Shown here: positions 24,468 through 33,802 of the stretch, piece after piece
How positions within the stretch are numbered: position 1 is the first letter of the stretch
How the letters are laid out: each line of letters begins with the position of its first letter
Source: an uncultured Bacteroidota bacterium
GTDB taxonomy: Bacteria; Bacteroidota; Ignavibacteria; UBA10030; UBA8401
Assembly (NCBI GenBank): GCA_937920105.1
Contig: CALETH010000083.1
Span: forward strand, 1 to 35,433
Length of the DNA stretch: 35,433 nt
Direction of reading: 5' to 3'
The notes under the pieces: model-generated
The model's database searches: none
Told to the model about the DNA's origin: nothing
Seen by the model: the letters and a program-made list of their open reading frames with translations, nothing else
Translations under genes and position numbers: made by a program

Positions 24468-26438
24468 TTATAACAGAATATCTAACTGCACAGTAAATTT
24501 ATTATCTATACTAATAGTGGAAGATGTTGGCGGTTTAATCGTTTCGCCATATTTAAATGATAAATTCATTTTTGGATAAAACTCATACTTTCCAAGAATG
24601 TACCAACGTTGTCCTTTTCCATATAATGGTGGATTGGAAACTGCTCCTGCAACATCAGATTCATATTGATATAATCGTGAATCGTAAGAATCTGTCTCGT
24701 AAAATACAATTCTTCCTTCACAAGAAAATTGTGGAAAAAGTTCTTGCAATTTTATTGAAGTAAAAAGTAATACTCCTTTTTCTTGTTCTTCTGTTATTGA
24801 ATATCCAACATTAGTATATTCTACTCTTTGTTTAAAAAGAATATTTCGAGAAACATTATAAGAATATTCTAATCGCACTTTATATTGTCCGCGTTCTTGC
24901 AAAATCTTTTCACCATCATCATTAATAGTGTACATTGCCTCTTCAGTCTTTTGTTTTACTTGGACTGCAATTTCTAATGGCCTTACAGGAATAACTTCCG
25001 TTCGTAAAAAATATTCTCCTCCATCAAGTGGAAAAACGGAAGAAGAAAAAACTGTATAAGAATCATAATAAGAAAAAAATTGCAGCCATGATGTTGCACG
25101 AAAATCTGCACCAAGATATTTTCCCTGCTCTCCATTTGGAATACCTCGTTCACTAAATGCAGAAGCAAATGGATTCATAAATTGTTGGGAATACGAACGC
25201 AAATGAATTCCCAATGTAAAATTTTTTGTTACCGGGAACATTGCACCAACAATCCCGCCTAAAGAATGAATATCATTTCCTGCCAGTTCACCAAAAAAAT
25301 TTATGGAATGAATCATAACATCTGCATCAACACCAGCAACCGTTACTTGTTCGCCTTTAAATGCATATGGAATATTAAGCCGTAATGGAGTATCATAACG
25401 AGCGTGTAAAATACTTACACCAACTTTATTTGTTGCATTTGGTGAATACGAACCCATTGCTCCAAATAATTGTTCTTGCAGAGCAGCTCTTTTATTTTGT
25501 TCAGTTGCAGTTCGGAATAATCCAGCAGTATATAAACTTGTTACATAATTGCTATCATCAATTGAGGCAGGAAGTTTTCGCTGAGAAAAAAATGGTGTAA
25601 GAGAAAATTTTTGCACTTCTATGGTTGCTGCACCACCAGTAAAATAATTAAATTCATCTGCAGAATTGTAGGGAAGAATTCTTGAACCACGTTTTTTTAT
25701 TTGAAATACCGGAGTTCCTACTTTTGATGAGGGAGAAAAACGTCCAACGACCAAACCTTGACCTGTATTCAGAGAAAAATTTCCTACCAATAATTTTTGA
25801 AGAATAGAAATATCATTCACGGCAACATATCCAGAAAAAAATCCAGAACGAAAATCTTCACCAGCATCTTTTTCGTACAATACCGTTGCATTCCATGCTT
25901 TATTTCCAAATTGTAAACGGTTATAATTTTTATATAAACTACCGTAATATTCATCTGATGGTATTTCTTGAGATTTTTCAATATCCGAAGAATATCGTGA
26001 ACGAAATGTTGCAGAAATATTATTAAATATTTCCGGCATTGATGTTTTTTCTTCTACAGAAAATGTTAGATATGGTTTGAGAGAAATTTTTTGCTGTTGT
26101 TCAATTACTTTTAGGCGAGCAAAAAATTGTTTTGGGGTTTTTACAGAATCACTAATAAAGAGAATTTTTTCTGCAGTATTTGGTGAGATAAATGGAATTA
26201 CGGTTAAATCTTCCACAGAAGCAGAACGAACATCAATAGGGTTTTTGCGATAATATTCTAATTCATCTAACAAAGAAGAATTATCAAGTTCGTCATTATC
26301 AGAATTTTCTAATAAATTTTCTAATTCTTTTTCTTCATTGGTATCAGAAACAGAAGTTGTATCTGCATTTTCAGTTTGGGAAAATATTACTGGAGAAAAA
26401 AAGAAGATAATAATAAATAAAGAGTATAATAATCTCAT
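24468..26438 (-). CDS. Helix-hairpin-helix plus outer-membrane beta-barrel protein
   Basis: The signal peptide ends at FSPVIFSQ. After an acidic linker rich in Asp, Glu and Asn, residues about 60-125 form a ComEA-like helix-hairpin-helix segment (NPIDVRSASVEDLTVIPFIS, NTAEKILFISDSVKTPKQFF). The remaining 500 residues alternate short beta-strands typical of an outer-membrane barrel, and the protein ends in an aromatic/hydrophobic strand (NKFTVQLDILL). Similar long HhH-barrel proteins occur in Bacteroidota, without a proven role; DNA binding or uptake is suggested only by the HhH motif. The GT39 gene lies one base upstream on the same transcript. Confidence 0.75.
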   Translation of the reverse strand: MRLLYSLFIIIFFFSPVIFSQTENADTTSVSDTNEEKELENLLENSDNDELDNSSLLDELEYYRKNPIDVRSASVEDLTVIPFISPNTAEKILFISDSVKTPKQFFARLKVIEQQQKISLKPYLTFSVEEKTSMPEIFNNISATFRSRYSSDIEKSQEIPSDEYYGSLYKNYNRLQFGNKAWNATVLYEKDAGEDFRSGFFSGYVAVNDISILQKLLVGNFSLNTGQGLVVGRFSPSSKVGTPVFQIKKRGSRILPYNSADEFNYFTGGAATIEVQKFSLTPFFSQRKLPASIDDSNYVTSLYTAGLFRTATEQNKRAALQEQLFGAMGSYSPNATNKVGVSILHARYDTPLRLNIPYAFKGEQVTVAGVDADVMIHSINFFGELAGNDIHSLGGIVGAMFPVTKNFTLGIHLRSYSQQFMNPFASAFSERGIPNGEQGKYLGADFRATSWLQFFSYYDSYTVFSSSVFPLDGGEYFLRTEVIPVRPLEIAVQVKQKTEEAMYTINDDGEKILQERGQYKVRLEYSYNVSRNILFKQRVEYTNVGYSITEEQEKGVLLFTSIKLQELFPQFSCEGRIVFYETDSYDSRLYQYESDVAGAVSNPPLYGKGQRWYILGKYEFYPKMNLSFKYGETIKPPTSSTISIDNKFTVQLDILL

Positions 26439-26439
26439 A

Positions 26440-28083
26440 CTATTCTATTCTTTTATAAAAAGATAATTTTCCCGTTTCGGATATTAAGGATAATTTTTTA
26501 TATGATTGTGGAGAATTATTTTTCCCCATAACACAATAAGAAACATTGTGTAATGCATTATTTATTTGTTCTTCAGAACTATTTACAGGAAGATATTCTA
26601 CAGAAATAGTATTTCGTTCTAAAAAATTCTTCATATAAAAATGAACTACTGCCGTTGTATTTCCTACATACAAGATTTTTTCTGCTTTTTTCTCTTTTAT
26701 AATAGATAGAATTTTTTCCCAATCATTTCCGGATTTAATAAGTGGGTTAAAACTCATGATAATAATTGGTAAAACAAAAAATATGCTATAGAGAATATAT
26801 TGAACTTTCTTTGAGGATTTTATTTTTATCAAAAATTTTACACTTAAAAAATACATCCCACAGAATATACCAATAAAAATTCCAAGCGATATAATTGGTT
26901 GTAATGCAGGAAAAGAAAAATTTCTTACAGAAAAAACAATTTCTTCAAATGCACGATGAAGCGGATGTGTTTGTACCCACACTAAACTTGCTATTGATAA
27001 AGGAAGCATTATAAATGATGTTGTAGAAAAGTTTTTGTATGTGTACCATATTCCGATAGCACAAAAAATTGCTAATGGTATACTAAAGAGTAAAAAATAT
27101 GTATGAAATTTTGTAGAGGTTAGAGAAAATATCATGAACGGAACAAGAAATGCTGACCATAAAAATCTTTTTTCTTGTGAATTACATGCTTGAACTTGCG
27201 AACATGTAAACATTCCCAAAATAATAAATGGAAAGAGTCCGGAAAATTTCTTTAAAATTTCCATTGGCCAATATAATATTCCCAATACGGAGGTATGGTT
27301 TTCTAATGTGGTGGACATTCTCTTAAAAACGTGATAACCATACGCTTGTTCCCAATATACTAAACCATATTTCTGGGTAATAAGAATGTGCCATGGCAAA
27401 ACAACAAGAAGTCCTATAATAAAAAGTATTATCAAATTAATTATTGATTGTATTTTTTTATCTCCTCTAAAAAATTCCCACACAATAAAAAATGCAATAA
27501 TTCCTACAGCGAGAAAAGCAACAATTATTTTCGACATTAAACCTAATCCTAATACAATTCCAGCAAGAATAGCGTAACGATATGGATTTTTTTTCAACGA
27601 TTGCCAAAATAAGAATACTGTTAACATCATCAAAAATAGCACAGGAATATCCAATTGTGCTTTTCGTGTATATTCAATGAAAAAAGAAATCATCAAAAGA
27701 ATTATTGATGATAATAATGCAAGAGTAGTATTTTGGGTAAGGGATTGTGTAAAGAAAAAAACTAATATAATAATCAGAATACCAAACATTGCTATTGGAA
27801 TACGAAGTCCCCATTCATTGAATCCAAATATTTTGCATGAAATTGTCATTATCCAAATAACAAGTGGTGGATGTGAACCCGTCCACAGCCCACCATACGC
27901 CAAAGAACTTTGGTCTAACCATTCACCATCATAGAATACAACAGCAACTCTATCGGAATAATATGCTTCATCCCATTCAATCAAATCTGTTGCTCCCAAT
28001 CTATAAAAAGAATAAAAAATACTGATTCCTAAAATTAGAAAAAGTATTTTTTTATGATTATTAAATAATGATGATATCTTCAT
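26440..28083 (-). CDS. Glycosyltransferase family 39-like membrane protein
   Basis: This polytopic enzyme resembles ArnT/PMT-type transferases that move a sugar from a polyprenyl phosphate carrier to lipid or protein at the outer side of the inner membrane. The first loop holds the acidic catalytic motif EWDEAYYSDR (Asp38, Glu39), and the HPPLVIWIM segment follows. About eleven membrane helices are visible, then a soluble C-terminal region. Its length of 547 residues is typical. Stop and start are one base apart from the HhH-barrel gene, and the PorV-like gene lies 22 bases upstream. Acceptor and donor are unknown. Confidence 0.85.
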   Translation of the reverse strand: MKISSLFNNHKKILFLILGISIFYSFYRLGATDLIEWDEAYYSDRVAVVFYDGEWLDQSSLAYGGLWTGSHPPLVIWIMTISCKIFGFNEWGLRIPIAMFGILIIILVFFFTQSLTQNTTLALLSSIILLMISFFIEYTRKAQLDIPVLFLMMLTVFLFWQSLKKNPYRYAILAGIVLGLGLMSKIIVAFLAVGIIAFFIVWEFFRGDKKIQSIINLIILFIIGLLVVLPWHILITQKYGLVYWEQAYGYHVFKRMSTTLENHTSVLGILYWPMEILKKFSGLFPFIILGMFTCSQVQACNSQEKRFLWSAFLVPFMIFSLTSTKFHTYFLLFSIPLAIFCAIGIWYTYKNFSTTSFIMLPLSIASLVWVQTHPLHRAFEEIVFSVRNFSFPALQPIISLGIFIGIFCGMYFLSVKFLIKIKSSKKVQYILYSIFFVLPIIIMSFNPLIKSGNDWEKILSIIKEKKAEKILYVGNTTAVVHFYMKNFLERNTISVEYLPVNSSEEQINNALHNVSYCVMGKNNSPQSYKKLSLISETGKLSFYKRIE

Positions 28084-28105
28084 TTTAAATTATATTTTTT
28101 TCATA

Positions 28106-28954
28106 TCATAACGAAAAAGAAAATCCTAAAGAATGAGTAATTCCTAGTTCATTTCGCATTTCCACAGCATAATTAAAATTGATAAATTCATAATGAATAC
28201 TTATCCCACCATAATATGAAGAAGTTTGCATGTGTATTTTAAAAGGTTGATTGTGCATTCCAAAACGAACAGTAATAATTTCATGCGGAGAAAAATCTGT
28301 ACCAATTCGTAGTGCTAATGGATACCGTACATCTTTCACCATATCTAAAGAAATAAGAGCAGATGAAGCAAACATATATTCTATTCCAGCACTATATACT
28401 TGGGGCAATTCGTCTTTTATTTTTCCAAGTGTTGGACGGTTAATATTCAAAATAGAAAAACCTGTTCGCACATTTTCTACAATATTTACAGAACCACCAA
28501 TATCAATTCCAATAACGGAAGTAGAACCATAATTTTTTATGGTAAGATTTTGAAGATTGATATTCACACCAACATTATATTGTCCATCAAAATTTTTTGC
28601 ATACGTTAATGTTCCTATCATTTCACGATAGAGAGAAATTCCATTGGTAGTAAAAGAAGCACCAATATTTCCATATTCTGTTGGAATGGCAGAAATTATT
28701 GTTGTACTGGAAAGTTCAGGAATTTCAAAAATGGAAGGTGTATAGGAAAGCGAAATTGATGATTGTTGTAATTGTGCTATTGTTGCTGGATTTAACAATA
28801 CAAATTCATATTGCGATGAAGCAATTCCTGAAAGGCCTCTTCCCTTTACTAATGTTGACTGAAAATTTCTTTCAAAACTTGCTTTTGCAGATTGTGAATA
28901 AAATATGAAAAAAGTAAACATTATCACTTTAAAAATCGAAAACTTGAACACCAT
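28106..28954 (-). CDS. PorV/PorQ-like outer-membrane beta-barrel protein
   Basis: A signal peptide (ending around SQSAKA) is followed by a barrel-type sequence. The early block GRGLSGIASSQYEFVLLNPATIAQLQQSSISLSY matches the start of the PorV/PorQ/UPF0164 group, where a conserved NPA turn precedes the first strands. The protein ends in FSFSL, a typical final barrel strand. In Bacteroidota such proteins can shuttle cargo of the type IX secretion system, but homologues occur without that system. Length 282 is on the short side, nearer PorQ. It diverges from the DUF4835 gene across 81 bases. Confidence 0.7.
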   Translation of the reverse strand: MVFKFSIFKVIMFTFFIFYSQSAKASFERNFQSTLVKGRGLSGIASSQYEFVLLNPATIAQLQQSSISLSYTPSIFEIPELSSTTIISAIPTEYGNIGASFTTNGISLYREMIGTLTYAKNFDGQYNVGVNINLQNLTIKNYGSTSVIGIDIGGSVNIVENVRTGFSILNINRPTLGKIKDELPQVYSAGIEYMFASSALISLDMVKDVRYPLALRIGTDFSPHEIITVRFGMHNQPFKIHMQTSSYYGGISIHYEFINFNYAVEMRNELGITHSLGFSFSL

Positions 28955-28992
28955 AATAAAACTCTCTATATTTAGTGGTAGAAATTTTTTAT

Positions 28993-29016
28993 ACAGGTTT
29001 TAAAAACCTGTGAGGT
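28993..29016. repeat. ACAGGTTT/AAACCTGT palindrome in a divergent promoter region
   Basis: ACAGGTTTT pairs with AAAACCTGT (28993-29001 with 29003-29011), followed by GAGGTC. It fills the middle of the gap between the divergent PorV-like and DUF4835 genes. It could be an operator, but the sequence resembles palindromes dispersed through Bacteroidota genomes. Confidence 0.5.
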
Positions 29017-29035
29017 CTATTACTACTATAAATCT

Positions 29036-29938
29036 ATGAAAAAATTACTCTTCGCAATATACATCATTTTTATCGTGTATTTCAATACTTCGAACGCACA
29101 AATTGAATGTCAAGTAACTGTTAATACGGATAAAATTCAAGGGTCTACAAAAGATTTGTTGCAAAATTTTGCACAAGATATTCAAAATTATATTAATTCT
29201 AATAAATGGACGAATGAGGATTTGGGTGGAGAAAAAATTCAATGCACAATGAATATTTTTTTGACTTCTACTGTTGGTGATAATGGATATTCTGCACAAG
29301 TTTTTATTGGAAGCCAACGACCAATTTTTATTGGAAAAAATCCTTCTGAAAAAAATACTGCAATGCTCCGCGTTTTTGATGACCAATGGCAATTTACCTA
29401 CATAAAAAATCAAGCATTATATAGAAACGAATCTCAATATGATGCGTTGACCGATTTTATTGATTTTTATATGTATCTCATCGTTGGACTTGATTATGAT
29501 TCGTACGATGTGCTAAGCGGAACACCTTATTACCAGAAAGCCTTTACTATTTGTAATGCTGCCCCTTCTTCATCAAAAGGCTGGGAACGAAATCCTTCGG
29601 CTGCGTATAATAAATTTTCTTTAATAGAAGATTTTCTCAATCCACAGTATCAACAATTTCGTGAGGCATTATATACATTTTATTTTCATGGTTTAGATGT
29701 TTTAGCAACAAAACCACAAAAAGGATATGAAAATATTATTAGTGCGTTGGAAAAAATTGCTGAAGTGAAAAAACAAGGAAATTCACGTTCATTACTTTTT
29801 AAAACTTTTTTTGATACTAAATATCAAGAACTGGCTGATATTCTTAAAAATTATGGTGATGAAAATGGGCTTCGTGTATTAGTTTCTGTAGATGCTTCAC
29901 ATCAAATAGCGTATGAAGAAGCGTTTAAAAATAAATGA
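29036..29938 (+). CDS. DUF4835 (PorD-like) secreted protein
   Basis: This protein of 300 residues has a signal peptide ending at NTSNA. Its N-terminus starts QIECQVTVNTDKIQGSTKDLLQNFAQDIQNYIN, and the middle has DFIDFYMYLIVGLDYDSYD and the GWERNPSAAYNKFSLIEDFLNPQYQQFRE block, which match the DUF4835 family. That family is usually found in Bacteroidota and has been named PorD in some annotations for an association with the type IX secretion system; the role is not established. It is the only plus-strand gene after rseP. It ends at a repeat-rich gap before rlpA. Expression may be shared with the divergent PorV-like gene. Confidence 0.85.
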   Translation: MKKLLFAIYIIFIVYFNTSNAQIECQVTVNTDKIQGSTKDLLQNFAQDIQNYINSNKWTNEDLGGEKIQCTMNIFLTSTVGDNGYSAQVFIGSQRPIFIGKNPSEKNTAMLRVFDDQWQFTYIKNQALYRNESQYDALTDFIDFYMYLIVGLDYDSYDVLSGTPYYQKAFTICNAAPSSSKGWERNPSAAYNKFSLIEDFLNPQYQQFREALYTFYFHGLDVLATKPQKGYENIISALEKIAEVKKQGNSRSLLFKTFFDTKYQELADILKNYGDENGLRVLVSVDASHQIAYEEAFKNK

Positions 29939-29993
29939 AATTTTTTTACCATGGATTATGTGAATTATGGAAGTCAGAAATCTCTATCTACTT

Positions 29994-30027
29994 TCTTGGT
30001 AATCCTATAATCTTATAAATCAAGGTC
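29994..30027. repeat. CTTGGTAATC-family repeat at the rlpA stop codon
   Basis: TCTTGGTAATCCTATAATCT followed by TATAAATCAAGGTC ends directly at the rlpA stop codon (30028-30030). A degenerate relative (ATGGATTATGTGAATTATGG) lies at 29951-29970. Confidence 0.65.
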
Positions 30028-30540
30028 TTATTTTCCCTCACCCATTTCTAACACTTCCAATCGCACTTTTGCTGTACCACTTTTAATCATATCTATTTCT
30101 TTTGCAGCACCATACGATAAATCTGTAATACGTACCAATTTAAAAGGTCCTCTATCATTAATACGAACAATAACGGATTTATCATTAGCGAGATTTGTTA
30201 CTTTTACTTTTGTTCCGAATGGCAATGTACGATGTGCTGCGGTAAGTTTGTGCATATCAAAAATTTCTCCACTCGCAGTTTTTCTTCCGTGAAATTTATC
30301 TGCATAGTACGAAGCCAATCCTTCTTGCACTTCTGAAGATGATGGAGATTTTTTTGGTGGGGCTTCTGTTGAAGTCGTTGTTGTTTCTTTTTTCTTTTCT
30401 GTTGTAGTAGAAGTTGTTTTTTTTGTAGATGAAGTAGTTGAGCGTTTTTTTGTTGAAGTTTCTTTGGTAAAACGCGGCGATGAAGCACAACCAATAAAAA
30501 CAAATAATAAAAGAAAAATTGTGGTAAGTTTTTTGTTCAT
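30028..30540 (-). CDS. rlpA: RlpA-like septal/cell-wall lipoprotein
   Basis: RlpA is a double-psi beta-barrel lytic transglycosylase acting on peptidoglycan in the periplasm. The lipobox is FIGCAS (Cys18). A 50-residue linker rich in Thr, Ser and Lys follows (STTSSTKKTTSTTTEKKKE). The DPBB domain (about 70-168) contains ASYYADKFHGRKTASGE, DMHKLTAAHRTLPFGTKVKV and RINDRGPF with the conserved His and Asp. No SPOR domain is present, so glycan targeting must differ from the E. coli protein. The gene stands alone between repeats. Confidence 0.9.
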   Translation of the reverse strand: MNKKLTTIFLLLFVFIGCASSPRFTKETSTKKRSTTSSTKKTTSTTTEKKKETTTTSTEAPPKKSPSSSEVQEGLASYYADKFHGRKTASGEIFDMHKLTAAHRTLPFGTKVKVTNLANDKSVIVRINDRGPFKLVRITDLSYGAAKEIDMIKSGTAKVRLEVLEMGEGK

Positions 30541-30623
30541 AATATTTATTCACTATTGATTATATGGATTATGGTATAAATTTTTGTATTATAGATTCTG
30601 ATTTCTGACTTCTATATTCTGCT

Positions 30624-31712
30624 TTACAAATATTCCGTCATTTGTTTTCGGCGAAGTGCATCAACAATTTCTTTTACATCTTGTGAATCACCTTTTTTGC
30701 AAATTAATGTTGCATCAGGAGTATCAATAATTATGACATTTTCCATTCCCACTGTGGCAACAAGTTTATGCTCTGCGTGAATGTAGGTGTTTTTTGTATT
30801 GTGGGTGATGGTTTTTCCTTTGAGAAAATTTCCTTGTTCATCTTTTGGAGAAATCCGCATTACTTCATCCCACGAACCCACATCATTCCAACCAAATTCG
30901 CTTTTTACGACATATACATTTTCTGCTTTTTCCATCACACCATAATCAATAGAAATACCGCGGAGCAATCCGTAGGCTTTTTCTAATGATTGCTCAAAAA
31001 GTGTTGTTCCTATTGCCGGCTTTAAGGTAAGAAGTTGTTGATGAAGTTCGGGAAGTGATTTTTGGATTTCATGTAAAATAACATCGGCTCGCCAAATAAA
31101 CATTCCGCTATTCCACAAAAAATCTCCGCTTTCTAAAAATTGTTGTGCAGTAGTATTGTTGGGTTTTTCTGCAAAAGTTTTTACACGATAAATTCCGTTT
31201 TTTTGTAATTCTTTTGGTGTTGCTTCTTCTTCTATTTGAATATAACCATATCCTGTTTCAGGTCTTGTTGGTTGAATACCAATCGTTACCAACGCAGAAT
31301 GTTTTTTTGCTGTTTCTACACCTTTAGTGAGAATTGAAAGAAATTTTTCTTCATCGGTAATAAGATGGTCTGCAGGTAACACCACCATTACTCCCTGCGG
31401 ATTGAGTCGTTCTATAAACAAGGCAGCAAGTCCGATGCATGGGGCAGTATTTCTTCCAAGTGGTTCTACAAGAATATTTTCACAGGGAATTTTTGGAACT
31501 TGTTTGGAAATTGCTTGTTTCAAAAGTTTATTGGTAACGATGAAAATATTTTTTTGTTCAACAAAATTTTCTAATCGTTGAATCGTATTTTGCAGCATTG
31601 TTCCATTGCCAACAATTTCCAAAAGTTGTTTCGGATTTTTTTCTCTGCTGCGGGGCCAAAAACGAGAGCCAATTCCGCCAGCCATAATTACAACGTAAAT
31701 TTCTTGTTTCAT
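30624..31712 (-). CDS. Mannose-1-phosphate guanylyltransferase
   Basis: This enzyme makes GDP-mannose from mannose-1-phosphate and GTP for surface polysaccharides. The signature GGIGSRFWPRSREKNPKQLL is at the N-terminus, followed by LPADHLI and the VKTFAEKPN (FxEKP) motif, and a WNSGMF block. Only the nucleotidyltransferase part is present (about 362 residues); the phosphomannose isomerase half of longer ManC proteins is absent. I chose ATG at 31712 (MKQEIYVVIMAGG). A longer open frame up to 31757 would translate a palindromic repeat (MSLRFHFSGRS), which is not credible. It lies downstream of the unknown gene and alr, separated by the repeat. Confidence 0.93.
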   Translation of the reverse strand: MKQEIYVVIMAGGIGSRFWPRSREKNPKQLLEIVGNGTMLQNTIQRLENFVEQKNIFIVTNKLLKQAISKQVPKIPCENILVEPLGRNTAPCIGLAALFIERLNPQGVMVVLPADHLITDEEKFLSILTKGVETAKKHSALVTIGIQPTRPETGYGYIQIEEEATPKELQKNGIYRVKTFAEKPNNTTAQQFLESGDFLWNSGMFIWRADVILHEIQKSLPELHQQLLTLKPAIGTTLFEQSLEKAYGLLRGISIDYGVMEKAENVYVVKSEFGWNDVGSWDEVMRISPKDEQGNFLKGKTITHNTKNTYIHAEHKLVATVGMENVIIIDTPDATLICKKGDSQDVKEIVDALRRKQMTEYL

Positions 31713-31720
31713 ATTTTTAA

Positions 31721-31755
31721 GATTGCTTCTTCCACTAAAGTGGAATCGCAATGAC
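31721..31755. repeat. Nested palindromic repeat upstream of the guanylyltransferase gene
   Basis: An inner stem TTCCACT/AGTGGAA (31730-31745) lies within an outer stem ATTGC/GCAAT (31722-31726 with 31748-31752), followed by GAC. The arms and the AATGAC end resemble the GATTGC...GCAATGAC repeats known from many bacteria. Confidence 0.65.
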
Positions 31756-31763
31756 AATATTTT

Positions 31764-32672
31764 TTATAATTTTAAAGAATTATTTGACGTTCGTAAAAAT
31801 TCGTTGAGCGTTTGAAGATGTTCTTCTCCACCAGATTGCGAATTCATTGCAATAGAAAGACGATTTCCAAAATCTTTAATTGCTACAGTTACTTCTTTTT
31901 CACGAATTGTTCCAACAGCATCAAGTGTTGTGAGAAATTCTATTACCATTTGAAGAAATTCTACAACCAGTGTTTTATTTTTTACACGAGCAAAATCAAT
32001 AGAACTTTTTGCGATTGCTTTTAATAACGGATAAATTGCTTTGCGTTCAATCGGACTTTTATCTCCTATTTTTTGCATTGTATCCGTAAAGCGTTGGAAA
32101 CTTAATACTAATTGTGGTTCCAAAAATACTATTAATGATGGTGAATTACTTGCACCGGTGGGAATTGGAATTGATGATTGTGGTAAAGGAATGTCTTTTT
32201 TTTGTGTAGCAAAATATGGTGAGTCTTCTTGTGTTGATTCTTGTTTTTGTATTTTTTCTTGTGGTTCAATTTTTTGTTCTATTACTGGTTCAAAAATTTC
32301 TTTTTCTTCTACAGTAAAGCCCTGTTCAAAGACTTCATCTTTTTGATGTGATGGAATAGAAATTGTAGATTCATTAACAAATGATTGAAAAAATTTTTCA
32401 TTCACAAGATTGATATCATTTTCAAATTGTTCTAACGAAAATTCTTCTCCTGTGTAATGTACTCTTTTTACTATCCATTCCATTGTAAGAGCAGTTTGTT
32501 GAAACCCTTTCACTTTTTTAAATAAAGAAATCTCATTTTCTAATGATGGTGCTTGTTCTACTTTTTCAAGCATCGCATTAAATTTTGAAATTTGCTCTGG
32601 TGTAAGATTTTCTTCCAATTGTAATTGTGTGCGACGTAATACTCGCAACATGTATTCTTCAACATTATCCAT
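31764..32672 (-). CDS. Protein of unknown function overlapping alr
   Basis: I do not recognise this gene. The protein (302 residues, soluble, no signal) has a helical N-terminal region (about 1-110), a Glu/Gln/Pro-rich low-complexity linker (about 110-180, with EKIQKQESTQED and IPLPQSSIPIPTG), and a helical C-terminal region (about 185-302) with KAIYPLLKAIAKSSIDFARV and FLQMVIEFLTTLDAVG. ATG at 32672 is preferred: AAGGAAA lies at the right distance, and the GTG at 32708 gives an unsupported extension. It overlaps the alr stop by 8 bases, so it is probably coupled with alr. Its layout suggests a scaffold or interaction protein, but that is a guess. Confidence 0.7.
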   Translation of the reverse strand: MDNVEEYMLRVLRRTQLQLEENLTPEQISKFNAMLEKVEQAPSLENEISLFKKVKGFQQTALTMEWIVKRVHYTGEEFSLEQFENDINLVNEKFFQSFVNESTISIPSHQKDEVFEQGFTVEEKEIFEPVIEQKIEPQEKIQKQESTQEDSPYFATQKKDIPLPQSSIPIPTGASNSPSLIVFLEPQLVLSFQRFTDTMQKIGDKSPIERKAIYPLLKAIAKSSIDFARVKNKTLVVEFLQMVIEFLTTLDAVGTIREKEVTVAIKDFGNRLSIAMNSQSGGEEHLQTLNEFLRTSNNSLKL

Positions 32673-33783
32673 AAATATATTTCCTTGGAATACGTTCACT
32701 AATTGCACAGGTTATTTCATACGGAATTGTTTGTAATTGATTTGCTATATCCCATGCTGTAATTTGTTTTGCACTATCTTTACCAATGATAATTACACTA
32801 TCTCCAACTTGAATATCATGATGAAGACCAACATCCACCATAATCTGGTCCATAGCAATAGTACCTGCTATTGTATATTTTTTTTTGTTAATTATCACTT
32901 CTAATTTTTGAGAAAGATTTCTGCTGATACCATCAGCATAACCAACAGTAATAGTTGCTATAGTTGTTTTCTTTTTTGTGATATATTTTCTTCCATACCC
33001 AATACTGGTACCTTTTTCTACCACTTTAAGAAATGCAATGTGTGAATAGACTGACATGACGGGATGTAGTAAAACTTTTTTGCGAATACTTTGTGATGGA
33101 AAATATCCATACATCATTATTCCGGGACGCACCATATCAAAATGGGATTCTTTCATTTGCAAAATTGCTCCACTATTAGCACAATGAATAATTGGCTCTA
33201 ACGATGTACTATGTTTAATATTTTGCACTAATGTTTGAAAAATGGAAAGTTGTTTATGTGCGTACGATAAATTTTTTTCATCTGATGTTGCAAAATGTGT
33301 AGAAATACCTTTAATAAAAATATTTTCTAATGATTGTACTTCTGCAATAAATTCCATTGTCTCTTTTGGAGTGATTCCAATTCTTCCCATCCCCGTATCT
33401 ATTTTGATGTGAACATTGGCTTGCTTTCCCATAGAATTTGCCAGCACATCCAATTTTTTTGCTGTGATGATAGAACACAACGTTAATTCCAAATTGTATT
33501 GAAGATACAATCCCAACTGTTCATCATCAGGAGCAGTAAGTACTGCAATAGGAAGTGTTACTCCTGCTTTTCGTAATGCAATTCCTTCTTCAACTAATGC
33601 AACACCAAAATATTCTGCACTTTTATTCTTTATGATAGTTTCAGCAATTGGCAGCATTCCATGTCCATACGCATTGGCTTTTACCACTGCCATGATGAAT
33701 GGTTTTTTACCAATAATTTTTCTAACACATTTTAAATTTTGTTGAATCGCAGAAAGATTTACTGCTGCGTATGTTGGTCTCAT
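32665..33783 (-). CDS. alr: Alanine racemase
   Basis: Alr interconverts L- and D-alanine with PLP, supplying peptidoglycan precursors. The PLP lysine is Lys35 in VVKANAYGHG, the second catalytic residue is Tyr263 in SIGYGRKY, and the block HIKIDTGMGRIG and the C-terminal GTIAMDQIMVDVG are as in the family. The length of 372 residues is standard. Its last codons overlap the next gene by 8 bases. A cluster of repeats separates it from atpC. Confidence 0.97.
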   Translation of the reverse strand: MRPTYAAVNLSAIQQNLKCVRKIIGKKPFIMAVVKANAYGHGMLPIAETIIKNKSAEYFGVALVEEGIALRKAGVTLPIAVLTAPDDEQLGLYLQYNLELTLCSIITAKKLDVLANSMGKQANVHIKIDTGMGRIGITPKETMEFIAEVQSLENIFIKGISTHFATSDEKNLSYAHKQLSIFQTLVQNIKHSTSLEPIIHCANSGAILQMKESHFDMVRPGIMMYGYFPSQSIRKKVLLHPVMSVYSHIAFLKVVEKGTSIGYGRKYITKKKTTIATITVGYADGISRNLSQKLEVIINKKKYTIAGTIAMDQIMVDVGLHHDIQVGDSVIIIGKDSAKQITAWDIANQLQTIPYEITCAISERIPRKYIYG

Positions 33784-33802
33784 AAAAAATTACATCATTA
33801 TT

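Noticed and set aside
28106..29938. A type IX secretion system locus
   Set aside because: A PorV-like barrel and a DUF4835 gene are suggestive, but none of the core genes (sov, porK-N, porT, porU) are in the window.
30360..30480. Thr/Lys/Ser-rich tandem region in rlpA as a simple-sequence repeat element
   Set aside because: It is in frame within a normal RlpA linker between lipobox and DPBB domain, so low-complexity protein coding explains it.
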